A stretch of DNA of 64,000 bases from Grosmannia clavigera kw1407 (Eukaryota; Ascomycota; Sordariomycetes; Ophiostomatales; Ophiostomataceae): assembly GCF_000143105.1 (NCBI RefSeq), contig NW_014040560.1, forward strand, positions 806,001 to 870,000, written 5' to 3'. The notes under the pieces are model-generated. The model was given only the letters and a program-made list of their open reading frames with translations. It had not been told where the DNA came from and did no database searches. Each line of letters starts with the position of its first letter. The first letter of the stretch is position 1. The position numbers and the translations under genes are program-made. This document shows positions 33,291 through 42,953 of this stretch, piece by piece.

Positions 33291-34136
33291 TTCGACAGAG
33301 GTTGCGCGAAGAAAAAGAGGAGACAAACGGCCGGTTGGCAGACATCGTATTGACCTCGGCGAATTCGAATTGGCCCAGGAAAAAGCCAACGGCCAGCCGA
33401 AGACCCCGCAATCGTGCTGTCTGCGGAATGGTGCAAGACGCGAGCTCAAAAGGGTAATCAGCTTTCCGGTCGGATTCTTGTTGTGGAGACCTCTTCTGAC
33501 AGCTGCCGCTTGGAGATGCTGAATAGAGAAGTGCATGTGCACTTGCCGATGGAAAAGGATTAAATGCCGCTATGGAGGCAAGACACAGTCTCGACTGGGG
33601 TGGGCACTGTGGATCCGACCGTGACGTAAGACAAGTGCAAAGTAGTGGGGGATAGCCAGTGGATGGTGATGGAGAAAAATGTCCGTAATCATACGATGCG
33701 CCGGCCGTCTGCTCGTTGTGCCTTGGTAATCTTACAGGGCCTGTGCATGGCTTGGACCACTTGCGAACGGACGTCAGTGATCAGAGGTAGAGCTGGACGG
33801 CGCGCCCTTGCAATTTTCAAGGGATGCCGGGATGGAAGTGCCGGATGCTAACGTTGCCTTGCAGTGAAGAAAATTTCGCCAAATAGGCAATAAATCTGCC
33901 ATCGTTCCAGACGCCGCGCTGGCATGAGGAGGACATGGTCCGCATGGGGTCGCACGCGCACGAGTAGAGACATATAAGAGAGACCCCACGTCCGGGTCAC
34001 GATGTTCTGATACGCTGGACATTGCTGTTTGGGGGGTCGTCCAAGAGATTTTTTACTCCGTACACCCTCTCCCTGACGCAGCAGCAGCTGCCTCTTTATT
34101 CGTGGGACCGTCACCTAGCCAGCCAGCCAGTCCGTC
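33291..34136. promoter_or_regulatory. divergent dehydrogenase / oleate hydratase promoter region
   Basis: This 846-bp gap separates two divergent start codons. A TACGGAGTA copy lies at 34054-34062, 75 bp before the oleate hydratase ATG, close to where the transcription start should be. No gene is visible. Confidence 0.4.
34054..34062 (-). repeat. TACGGAGTA motif copy 5
   Basis: Read as TACTCCGTA on the + strand, in the proximal promoter or leader of oleate hydratase. Confidence 0.6.
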
Positions 34137-36181
34137 ATGACGAGACGAGATCCGAAGCAGACCAATGCCTATCTCGTGGGCGGGGGCATTGCGTCTCTCA
34201 CGGCGGCCGTTCATCTCTACTACGATGCCGGCGTGCCGGCGACACAAATCCACATCATCGAGGCTGCCCCGGTGCCGGGCGGGTCTATGGGCCAGTCAAG
34301 CGGCACCGACGACGACACCTGGAAGAGCGGCTACGTGATTCTGGCTGCCCGCAAGCTCAACTTCTCCTACCGATGTCTGTTCGATACGCTGGCCAAGGTT
34401 CCATCGATGCGAAATCCCGGCCTGACGGTGCTCGACGACGTCCGTGGCATCATCGACGAGGACGACGACCTCGTCGAGGTGCGAGCGGCAGACGCGAACG
34501 CTGATGCAGCGGCAGACGCAACGGCAGACGCAGCCAGAGCGGCACGCAGGCGCACCCGAACGAACCACAATATCGACCACAATATTGCCCCGTACAGCAG
34601 CCACGACGACGACCGCAAATCAGCATCCTCCTTTCCCGCCCGTCTTGTGGCCTCTGGTCCCGACGGGCCCGAGATCGTCGACGTGCAGAAAATGGGTCTG
34701 CGGTCAGAAGAAAAATTGGGCCTATTGGGCCTGATCCTCGAGCAGGAAGACTGCATCGGCGACGGCCAGATCCAGACCCACTTCAAGCCCGAGTTCTTCG
34801 AGTCCAAGTTCTGGGATGTCTGGGCCAGCCTGTACGGCTTCCAGCCGTGGCACAGTGCCGTCGAGTTCCGTCGCTATCTGCTGCGCTTTCTGCACGAGTT
34901 CTCGCACATCAGCACGTTGGAGGGCATCGACCATGCGCCCCTTAACGACTATGAGTGCATCATACAACCCCTGGGGCAGCATCTTAAGAGTCTCGGTGTA
35001 GACTTTCAGTATGGTGGGTTTTTCGTTTTTCGTTTTTCGTTTTTCTTTTTTTCTTTTTTTCTTTTCTTGTTCACATCTTGAAACATTGTCACATCAGATC
35101 TGACCAGCGAGCAGAGACGCAGGTATGCGAGGTCAAGTTCGCACCCGGCGACAAGGTTCACGTCAGCGAGCTTCGCATCAAGCGGCGGGCCGACGCCACG
35201 GACAGCGCCATCGTCATCGGCGACGCGGACATTGTGCTAATCACGTTGGGCACCATGACGGCCAGCATGCGCTTCGGCACCGACAGCAAGCCACCACCGC
35301 CGCTTCCGAGCCAGGAGGCCGTCAACGCAGATCCGGGCCCAGTCTGGCGCTTCTGGGCGTCGTTGGCCGACCCAAACAAGAACCCCCACCACGCTGAGTT
35401 TGGGCGACCGAAGCATTTCTACGGCCACATCTCCAAGTCGTCGTGGCTCTCGTTTACGATTACGCTCGCGGGAACGGCCACGTCCGTGTTTGATCACTTG
35501 AGGGAATGGGCCGGGTTTGAGAGCCCGGAAAGGCCGGAAAAGCCGGACAGGGCCGAAAAGGCAGGCCCGGGTCATGCGGCCAGCATCTCTGGCGACAGCA
35601 GCTCCGACAAAGACAGCTTCAGCAACAGCAACGGCCCGCTCATCACGTTTCGCGACAGTCCCTGGATGATGTCCATCACGATGCCGCACCAGCCGTATTT
35701 TACCGGCCAACCCGACGACGTGTGCGTGCTGTGGGGTTATGGGTTGTATCCGGACCAGGAAGGCCTGTTTGTGCAGAAGCCCATGATGGCCTGCACGGGC
35801 GCCGAGATCTTCTCGGAGCTGCTGGCCTACCTCAACATCCCGGCACCACAGCTGTGGCAAGGCAGTGGCAGCGATCCGATGGCCACGACCGGCTCGGTGA
35901 CGACGATCCCATGCCTCATGCCGTTTATTGGAGCGCCCTTCCTCACGCGCACGGACGGCGACCGGCCACGCATACTGCCAAAGTCGAGCGACAACCTCGG
36001 CCTGTTGGGGCAGTTTGTCGAGATGGAGCGGGACGTGACGTTTACGATGGAATATTCGGCCAGATCAGCCCAGACGGCCGTCTACAGCCTGATGGGGTTG
36101 GATAAAAAGGCACCCGAGGTGCATCGCGGCGATCGAGACGTGCAGGTTCTCGGCAAGATGCTCATGACCATCATGAGTTAA
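34137..36181 (+). CDS. oleate hydratase (MCRA family), FAD-dependent
   Basis: Exons 34137-35013 and 35115-36181 give 647 aa. The 101-bp intron starts GTGGGT and is full of TTTTTCG/TTTTC runs; of three CAG acceptors in a row only the last (35112-35114) keeps frame, giving FQYETQVCEVKF, which fits the family. The FAD-binding loop is VGGGIASLTAA (about 14-24), with PVPGGSMGQSSG downstream. Other family motifs: GYVILAARKLNFSYRCLFDTL, WHSAVEFRRYLLRFLHEF, ADIVLITLGTMTASMRFG and a C-terminal NLGLLGQFVEMERDVTFTMEYSARSAQTAVY. These enzymes add water to the delta-9 double bond of oleate and similar fatty acids to form 10-hydroxy acids. Two low-complexity insertions (an Ala/Asp repeat at about 118-138 and a Pro/Glu/Lys then Ser/Asp stretch near 435-470) are not typical of bacterial members. 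Confidence 0.92.
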
Positions 36182-36216
36182 GTGTAAGGTGCAGTAGAGA
36201 GTAGGACACAATAAAA

Positions 36217-36234
36217 GTACGGAGTACTCCGTAC
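36217..36234. repeat. 18-bp perfect palindrome of TACGGAGTA
   Basis: GTACGGAGTACTCCGTAC equals its own reverse complement and contains motif copies 6 (36218-36226) and 7 (36225-36233) in opposite orientation. It lies 36 bp after the oleate hydratase stop and 50 bp from the tRNA 3' end. Confidence 0.85.
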
Positions 36235-36274
36235 ATATGGAGATGTTCAATTATTGCGGGAAAGTAGGATGATC

Positions 36275-36279
36275 AAAAA
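36275..36279 (-). terminator. T-run Pol III terminator for tRNA-Leu
   Basis: Five T residues on the minus strand, starting five bases after the discriminator base of the tRNA. Confidence 0.75.
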
Positions 36280-36283
36280 GTTA

Positions 36284-36390
36284 TGACAAGAGTGGGACTC
36301 GAACCCACGCGTGTTTCCACACTAGCAAATTCTTAGAATTTGTGTTCAGAGGACCTGAAGCTAGCGCCTTAACCGCTCGGCCATCTTGCC
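36284..36390 (-). tRNA. tRNA-Leu (anticodon CAG), with 26-nt intron
   Basis: On the minus strand the acceptor stem GGCAAGA pairs with TCTTGTC, allowing one G-U, with discriminator A at 36284. The D arm is GGCCGAGCGGTTAAGGC. The anticodon stem CTAGC pairs with GCTAG. The loop reads TT-CAG-G, with the anticodon at 36355-36357; a 26-nt intron (36328-36353) follows position 37, the normal site. A long variable arm (TGTG...CACG) marks a leucine-type class II tRNA. The T arm is GTGGGTTCGAGTCCCAC. It reads CUG codons, the commonest Leu codon in these GC-rich genes. Confidence 0.96.
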
Positions 36391-36632
36391 TTTGTGATTG
36401 ATGAGGGAATGTGCACAAAGATAGTTTATGCATGGATATGTGGGGCGGGTATTTGGACCAAGTTGCACATGCCTGCTTTGGGCGTTTTGGACGTCACGGC
36501 GTTTATATGGGAAATGGATGTACGGCTGGTTGAGGCCAGCTGGTTGTCTCAAGAAAGCAGAATGAAACACTAGGAGAACATATCCTGTCTTCGGCTCCTC
36601 CCTTTGTTTTGCGTCGCAGTCTCTGCCAACTG

Positions 36633-38306
36633 TTACTCCTCACCGTCGACATGTAGTTCCTGCAGGACCTCGCGCGCCAGGACGAAGCTGCCGGTGGCCA
36701 GGATGCGACAGCGAGCCGACGCGCCGGCCAGCGCGCGTATCCGGGCCACGGCCGCGGGCACGTCGTCCCAGGCGCTGGCAGCCGTGCCGGGGCTGGCGAC
36801 GGTGATGGCCTGCAGGGCGGCGGCGCGGGCGGCCTCGTCGTTCTGGGACGGGGGAAAGACGAGCAGGGCGTGGCGGAAGAAGCGATCAGGCGTGGCGGCG
36901 AGAAGGGCGCGCACCAGCTCGGCCGGGTTTCGGTCGCGGACACTGAACAGGAGGATGGGGGTGGTCCCGGGCTCGGGCTCGGCCGAGACAAAGAAGCGGG
37001 CCACCTCGGCGAGGCTGTCGGTGGTGTGGGCGCCATCGACGAGCCAGTCGGCCTGAACGTCGGCATCGTGGACGGACTCGCAGCGGGCGCGCAGGGTGGC
37101 GGCAGCCATGGCTTGGCGAAAGCGAGGCGGCATGGAGGCGGGGTCGAGGAGGGTGGATGGAGGTGGTGATGATGCGGATGGCGAGACGGCTTCCGTCTCT
37201 GGTCCGCGGACCTGCTGCAGGTGGTGGCATGCCAGGGCGGCCGCGAGGGCCATGTTGTGCTTCTGAAAGGAGCCGTGCAGGGCCGCATCCGGCAGGCCGT
37301 CCCAGCGGTCGACGCAGTCCGGCGTGATCTCGTACAGGGCCGAGACGCCCTTCTCGCGGGCCCGCGCCCGGAGCACCGCCATGGCCGCCCGGCTCTCCTC
37401 GTCGTCGCCCTGCAGCATGAAGGCAGCCACGCCGGGCTTGAAGATGCCGGCCTTGTGCCAGGCGATCGGGCCGAGCGCGCGGCCCAGCATGGCGACGTGG
37501 TCGATGCCCAGGCGGCTGACGGCGGCGGCGGTGACGACGGCCGGTGGCAGCACGTTGGTCACGTCGTACTCGCCGCCGATGCCGCACTCGATCACGGCCG
37601 AGCGGACGCCTTCGCGGACAAATGCGTGCAGGGCGACGAGGGTGAGGAAGCGGAAGTAGAACGGCTTGGTGGCGGGTCCGTAGGGGGGCGGTGGACGAGT
37701 GCCTGCAGGCGTGGCTGCGGTAGAAGCGACAGAGGCAGCACTACCAACTGCTGCTGCCGCCTCGCTCAACCGCTCCCACACCTCAAACACATACCGCGCA
37801 AACAGGGCCTGGCTGATCGGCCGGCCGTCGAGCCAGATTCGCTCCCGCACCGACACGACGTGTGGCGACAGGTACGTGCCGACGCGGCCAACACCACGCT
37901 GGCGGCCGGCCTCTGCCACCAGGATCGCCGTGACGAGCGCACACACCGATCCCTTGCCCTTGGTCCCGGCCACGTGAACACATCGCAGCTGGGCCAGGTC
38001 CCGTGTCGGATTCGCATAACCGGCGCGGCCGAGCCACGCTCGCACCTCTGGCATCGCCGGCGCGTTCAGGTCACCCCCTGCTTTTGTTTCCGCTCCCGCT
38101 ACCTCAAACAGCGCTGTCACGTCCCGGTTCGTCGACAGCTGGCCCAGCAGGCCCAGCGCATTCGCATACGTCCGTGGCAGGGCCGCAAAGCTGTCGCGGC
38201 TGCCGAGCGGCGCGACAGCCGTCGCAGATGTCGACATGAAGACCGATTGACGAGACCCCTTCGCTGTCGTCCGGAGCGAGCAGATTCCGGCCCAGGATCG
38301 TCGCAT
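36633..38306 (-). CDS. MET7: folylpolyglutamate synthase
   Basis: One exon. I start at Met 38306, giving 557 aa with an Arg/Ser/Thr-rich leader that could target mitochondria; a Met at 38237 would give the 534-aa cytosolic form, and both may be used. Family motifs: TYANALGLLGQLSTNR near the N-terminus, the ATP loop HVAGTKGKGSVCA, then GTYLSPHVVSVRERIWLDGRPIS, the FEVWERL helix, GIGGEYDVTNVLPPAVV, RLGIDHVAMLG and AWHKAGIFKPGV. In the C-terminal ligase domain are ADWLVDGAHTTDSLAEVARFF and LLFSVRDRNPAELV. The enzyme adds gamma-linked glutamates to folates, keeping them in cell and mitochondria; needed for methionine and purine synthesis. Order and sequence fit FPGS better than the shorter dihydrofolate synthase Fol3. 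A Ser/Pro insertion lies at about 410-425. Confidence 0.92.
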   Translation of the reverse strand: MRRSWAGICSLRTTAKGSRQSVFMSTSATAVAPLGSRDSFAALPRTYANALGLLGQLSTNRDVTALFEVAGAETKAGGDLNAPAMPEVRAWLGRAGYANPTRDLAQLRCVHVAGTKGKGSVCALVTAILVAEAGRQRGVGRVGTYLSPHVVSVRERIWLDGRPISQALFARYVFEVWERLSEAAAAVGSAASVASTAATPAGTRPPPPYGPATKPFYFRFLTLVALHAFVREGVRSAVIECGIGGEYDVTNVLPPAVVTAAAVSRLGIDHVAMLGRALGPIAWHKAGIFKPGVAAFMLQGDDEESRAAMAVLRARAREKGVSALYEITPDCVDRWDGLPDAALHGSFQKHNMALAAALACHHLQQVRGPETEAVSPSASSPPPSTLLDPASMPPRFRQAMAAATLRARCESVHDADVQADWLVDGAHTTDSLAEVARFFVSAEPEPGTTPILLFSVRDRNPAELVRALLAATPDRFFRHALLVFPPSQNDEAARAAALQAITVASPGTAASAWDDVPAAVARIRALAGASARCRILATGSFVLAREVLQELHVDGEE

Positions 38307-38607
38307 GAAGGGGCGGACGAGAGAGGCGGACTTCCAAGATTGGTCGTGCTTGTTCACTAAACACCCCAAGACTGGCGCCCATTCTTATCCTCATTATGTC
38401 CTTAGCGGGGCGCGACTGTATTCCTCTATTCAAGCTCGCTTATTCCAGTAGCCAGCCTACTATCCTATCGGCTGTCCAACGCCTTGTAACTTCCCTTTTG
38501 CATCAAAGGGTATCCGAATACTCCGAAATATGCTATAGCTGTTTGTGCCACCAGTTTGGCACCAGCTGACCTCCTTCCCCACGCGGCCTCCCTCTCCTCT
38601 CTCCCAC
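38307..38607. other. spacer between kinesin-5 3' end and FPGS start
   Basis: Both flanking genes are on the minus strand. It contains the FPGS promoter and the kinesin 3' UTR; no gene seen. Confidence 0.5.
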
Positions 38608-41600
38608 CTAGTTTAACCGCGGACTCCTTCTCCTTGATGAGCCTTGTGCAAACACCGCTGGCGGCACGTTCTCGCGTCCCTGCAGCAGCGACGCTAGCGA
38701 GCTCTTCGTCTTGGCCTGCTTGTGTGGCGGCTGCCGCATGCTCCTCTTCGACAGCGGTATCGACTGCGTGCTGCTCCTCCTGGACGTAGCGGCCGCTGCC
38801 GTGGTAGTGGTGGCGGTCGTCGTCGCCGTCGCCGTCGTCGTCACACTTGTGCTGCCCTCAAATACCGTCGGCCTAATGCTCGCTTCGGGCGAGAACACGT
38901 TGGCGTTCATCTCGCGCAGGCTCGTGCTGCCTGGCGACGGCGACTTGGCCTGCAGAGACTGGTCCAGGTCGGCAAAGATGGTTGTCGACGGCGACAGGCC
39001 GACGTTGCTCTCGTCCTCGCCGCCGTCGTCGTCCTCGTCGTCCTTGTCTTCTTCGGTGGCCTCGACCCCAATAATCACGTGACGCGCTGCCGTCCGCGGC
39101 AGCTCCGTCGGGATCTCGTACTTGACCTTTTCGGGCGTCTCGCCTGTCGGCACGTATTCGCGTAGTGACGTGCTGCTGACGAGCGACCGCAGCCCGACGA
39201 GCGGCTGTGCCAGCGTGCTCTCGATCGGCGCCAGGCTGTCGCGCAGCCCGTCCAGGTCTCGGCCCAGGGCCGTCCCCAACGCCTCTGTGCGCTCGTGTGT
39301 CTCCTGGGCCCGGCTCGCCGTCTCCGACAGACACGACGTCACCGCTGCCGACGCCTTGGCTGCCGTCACGCCCTGTCGTGCCTGGTGCTCCTTGCTGTAG
39401 GCTGCCGCCTTGGCCACCAGGTTGTCGAGGCCTTGCATCTGCACGTCCAGATCTGTCTTCTGTTCTTCCACCACGCGAATCGTCTCGGCGTGCACCGACT
39501 CTGTCGTCTCTTTGATGGATATGCTGTGATTGTTTGCAGTCTGCTGGTCAGCTTTTTCTTCTCGCTTCTCGCTTCTCTCTTCTCTCCCCCCAACTTACCG
39601 TCCAGTCGTCCTTCAACTTGTTCTTCACCCTCTCCCCAGACGTGCTCATGTCCTGTACAAGTTCGTCTGCCGCTGCATTCCACACGTCCATCCCCTTGCT
39701 GTATGTCGCCACACCCTCCTCGAGTGACTGACCCGACTGTGCCACCTGCTCGCGGATTGCCTCTGCCCGGGCCGCGAACCGCGCCTCCTGCACGCTCGCC
39801 TGTGCGCTGACCAGGCTGCCGATCTGTGCCAGCAGCTGCTGCCTGTCTGCTGCGGCCACTCGTCGCTCCTCCTCGACCGCCTCCGCGATCTGGGCCGCCA
39901 CCACGGCACTCGACTGTGCCGCTGCCCGGCTCGCTGCCTCGACTGTCCGTCGTAGCGCGTCTGACTCGCTCCGCTGGTCGCGGAGCTGCCGCAGCACGTC
40001 GTCCAACAGGCTCTGGCAGTCCTGGCCGAGCGTGTCGTACGAGGCATGTAGCCGGTCGTGAAAGGCTCCCAGCTCGCTCAGCACGTCCTCGGCGATCCGC
40101 TCAGCCGCCGCCGCAATCGACTCCAGGCTCTCACCCACCCGCTGCTGCATGTGCGCCCGTACGACTCGCAGCTCCGCCAAAATCGCATCCACGTCCCCTT
40201 TGGCTGCTCGCTGCTGAGTCAGCAACTCGTCATGGGACGCTGCCCAAACGGCCAGGCTCGCGTCCAGGGCGGCCTGCGTGCCCGCCACGTCCTGACGTCC
40301 GTCGTGCACAAAGGCCTGGACGTGTTCAGCCATAGCGGTCACGTGAGCATCCTGCGATGCCCGCAAGTCCGCGATGCGGCCCTCGACCAGCCGCGTGACG
40401 TCGGCCACCCGGGCCTGGGTTTCGGTCCATGTGTTGCGGTTGGCACCGTGCAGGTCCGACCGACGCCGGCCCTTGGCCCGCAGGCCGTCAATGTCGTCGA
40501 CGGTGCGGCCGAGCGTGCGGATCAGCTCGTCGCCCAGCACGGCCAGCTGCCGTTCGGTCGCCTCGTGGGCTTGGCGCACGCGCGTCTCATCGGCCAGGGC
40601 GTCTCGTGTGGCCGCCAACACGGTCTCAGTCTCGTCTAGCACGGCCTTGGTCGCGTCCAGGCTCACGCGCGCCCCCTCGTGGTCCTTCTTGAGGCCCATG
40701 AAGCTGCTAGTCAGGTCCAGCAGCTCCTGCAGCTTGTGGCGCAGGCTGTTCTCCATCGTCTCGATGCGTGCGGCCTGCTCCTCCGCCAGGATGCGCCGCG
40801 ATTCGCTCTGCACCGTCATCTCCTCGTACGCGTCTAGGGCCAGGTACACGCCGTTGCGCTGGCGCGTCACGATCAGCTCGCTCTTCAGCTTCTCGATCTC
40901 GGCCGTGAACTCGCGCAGCAGCGTCTTCTTGCTGACCAGCTGGTTCACCTGCGGCTTGTTCCGTATATTCTTCGCCCGGAAGGCGTAGTCCAGCGTCGAG
41001 ATCGTCTCCTCCAGGTTGCTCTTGGCCGTCGACACCGTCGCGATGATGCACGTCTTCGTCCGGCCACCGAGTGAGTCTTGCAGCAGCCGCGTCAGCTTGG
41101 ACTCGCGGTACGGCACGTGGGCTGTTCGGTCGACCAACGCGTTGATCACGCGGCCCAGCGTCAGCAGGCTCTTGTTGATCAGCCCTGCCTCGGCCGCCCG
41201 TTTGTTCTCGGCCCCCGATCGCTGGATGTTCTCGCTGCCGGCCAGGTCCACCAGGTTGAGCTTGCCCGTCACGTAAAAGTCCTCGCCGCTCTCGGCCACG
41301 TGCTTTGTCTGCACCGTGATGGTGAAGACGGTGTGACTGCGGCTGCTGAGGTCGTTGCACTTGGTCGCCGCCACCTGCCGCCGGATGCTGCCCTCTTGCA
41401 GCCGCTGGATGCCGTCGGCCGCCGACGCCAGATGCCGCTCCTCCATGCCCTGCACGACCGTCGTGCCGTGGCCCTTGCGCGTGTTGTCGTCGTAGATCTT
41501 GAGCTTCATGCCGCCGCCGCTGTCGGCCTCGGCCGAGAGAAGGTCGCGCAGCTCTTCGTTGTACAGCTCGATGAACGAGCAGCGCACGATGCTGTCCGAC

Positions 41601-42303
41601 GCGTCGGCCTCCAGCTTCTGGAAGAGCGCCTGCAGCACGCGCGGGATGATACCGGCCGCGTCTGTCAACAGGCCTAGCGTCTCCGTCATATCGCCGGACA
41701 TGGTGTACGTCTTGCCCGTGCCCGTCTGGCCGTACGCAAAGATGGTGCAGTTGAAGCCGGTCATCATCTGGTCCAGGATCGGCTTGACCACGTCGTCAAA
41801 GATCATGCTCTGGTCGGCCGCCGGCGAAGAAACACCCGGTCAAAGTTGTACGTCTTGTTGCTGAGCGCGTTCGGTCCCATAGACAGCTCCACGGTCTTGC
41901 CCATTGCACCATCCGTCGTCGCCACCACCGCGCTGTTCTCGCGCACTTCCCGCTCGGTACGTCCGCGACACCGCACCACCACGTTGATGTTGGTCTCTTC
42001 GCCAACCGACGGGCCTTCCAGCTCAAACTCGCGCTCCTTGCGCTTCGTTCCCGTCGTCGCGATCGACGCCACGGACTCGGCCGGCGACGTGGCCCGCATC
42101 CGGCTGATACGCCCGCCCGGCGTCGGTGCCGACGATGATAACGACGACGGGATGCCCGATACGTGACGGGCTGTCGGTCCGCGTTTGGTGGTCTGTCGCA
42201 GTCCTGGCCGCACGGCTGGCGCGCCGGCTCTCGTGCCCGGCATTATGGTGGCGGACGAGGCATTGGTGGCCCTTCGCGAGGGGTGTTCCCGCGGGTGCGT
42301 CAT
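38608..42303 (-). CDS. bimC: kinesin-5 (BimC/Eg5/Cin8-type), with apparent frameshift
   Basis: Pieces: 42303-41830, then 41827-39599, then 39543-38608, about 1212 aa in total. Between the first two the frame breaks: YNFDRVF is followed by two extra bases (41829-41828) before SPAADQSMIFDDVV resumes in another frame. No credible intron fits. The 55-bp intron at 39544-39598 is normal (GTAAGT); the acceptor may also be one CAG later. The motor domain has GQTGTGKTYTMSGD, NDLSSRSHTVF and NLVDLAGSENIQRSGA. A neck (KNIRNKPQVNQ) and a long coiled stalk follow. The tail has the BimC box with a CDK site (PTGETPEKVKYEIP, Thr-Pro), needed for spindle loading. It makes bipolar tetramers that slide antiparallel microtubules. 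The start could be Met 42303 or 42243. All other motifs are intact over more than 1000 codons, so the break is more likely an assembly error or recent mutation than an old pseudogene. Confidence 0.88.
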
Positions 42304-42953
42304 CGACGGGGCGGAGTCGCGGTGTCGACGGGATATGGAAAGACGAAAATGAAAAAGGAACAACACGCCAAGAAACAAAAAAAAGTGCAGAGAGGATTAT
42401 GCAGAAGCCATGCGGGAGCAGAGACGCGATGTTTCGTGATTGGCAGTCCGCGAGATCAGAGCCGCAGCTAGAGATGTGAAATGCTCCGTACTGTGTATAG
42501 TCGTGCGTGTGTGTGTGACAGGGTACGCGTGCGTGGAGGCCAGGGGAGCATGCGATACTTCCAACGGTGAGCATCAAGAAGGGCGTTTGGCAGGTTGTTG
42601 ACAATGGCGCCTGAACAGTGGGTCCAGACTAGTCTACATCGGGCGACATGAGTCAGCAAGTTGGCCTGACAACGAGGCACAGGCCAGCCAGCCTTCCCCT
42701 GGCCACTAGTGCCAACCCCACCGCTACTGCACTGAAGCCAGGTGCGGATGACGTTCGTGGCTACCCCGCCAGCGTTTGTCACGCGGAAGACAGGCAGCGA
42801 CTACAGCGACCTTTCTGCCTGATACGCTGTAGTGAGCCTGACCACACACACCTCCTGTCTTTCTTGACAAGGCTATTCACCAGCCTTTTACGATGGGCGG
42901 TTGACAATCCGACTCCCTCCGCATCTACTTCGTCCCTCTTCGCATCCAGCAAC
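42304..42953. promoter_or_regulatory. divergent kinesin-5 / PHAF1 promoter region
   Basis: This 650-bp gap lies between divergent start codons. An MCB box, ACGCGT, sits at 42525-42530, about 220 bp before the kinesin start; MCB sites bind MBF and drive G1/S transcription in fungi, which would suit a mitotic motor. A partial motif CTCCGTACTGTGTAT near 42484 resembles the sequence after motif copy 1. No gene seen. Confidence 0.4.

Noticed and set aside
41813..41838. 26-bp GT...AG segment in kinesin-5 that would restore frame if spliced
   Set aside because: It is far below the minimum spliceosomal intron length and would remove conserved motor-domain residues.
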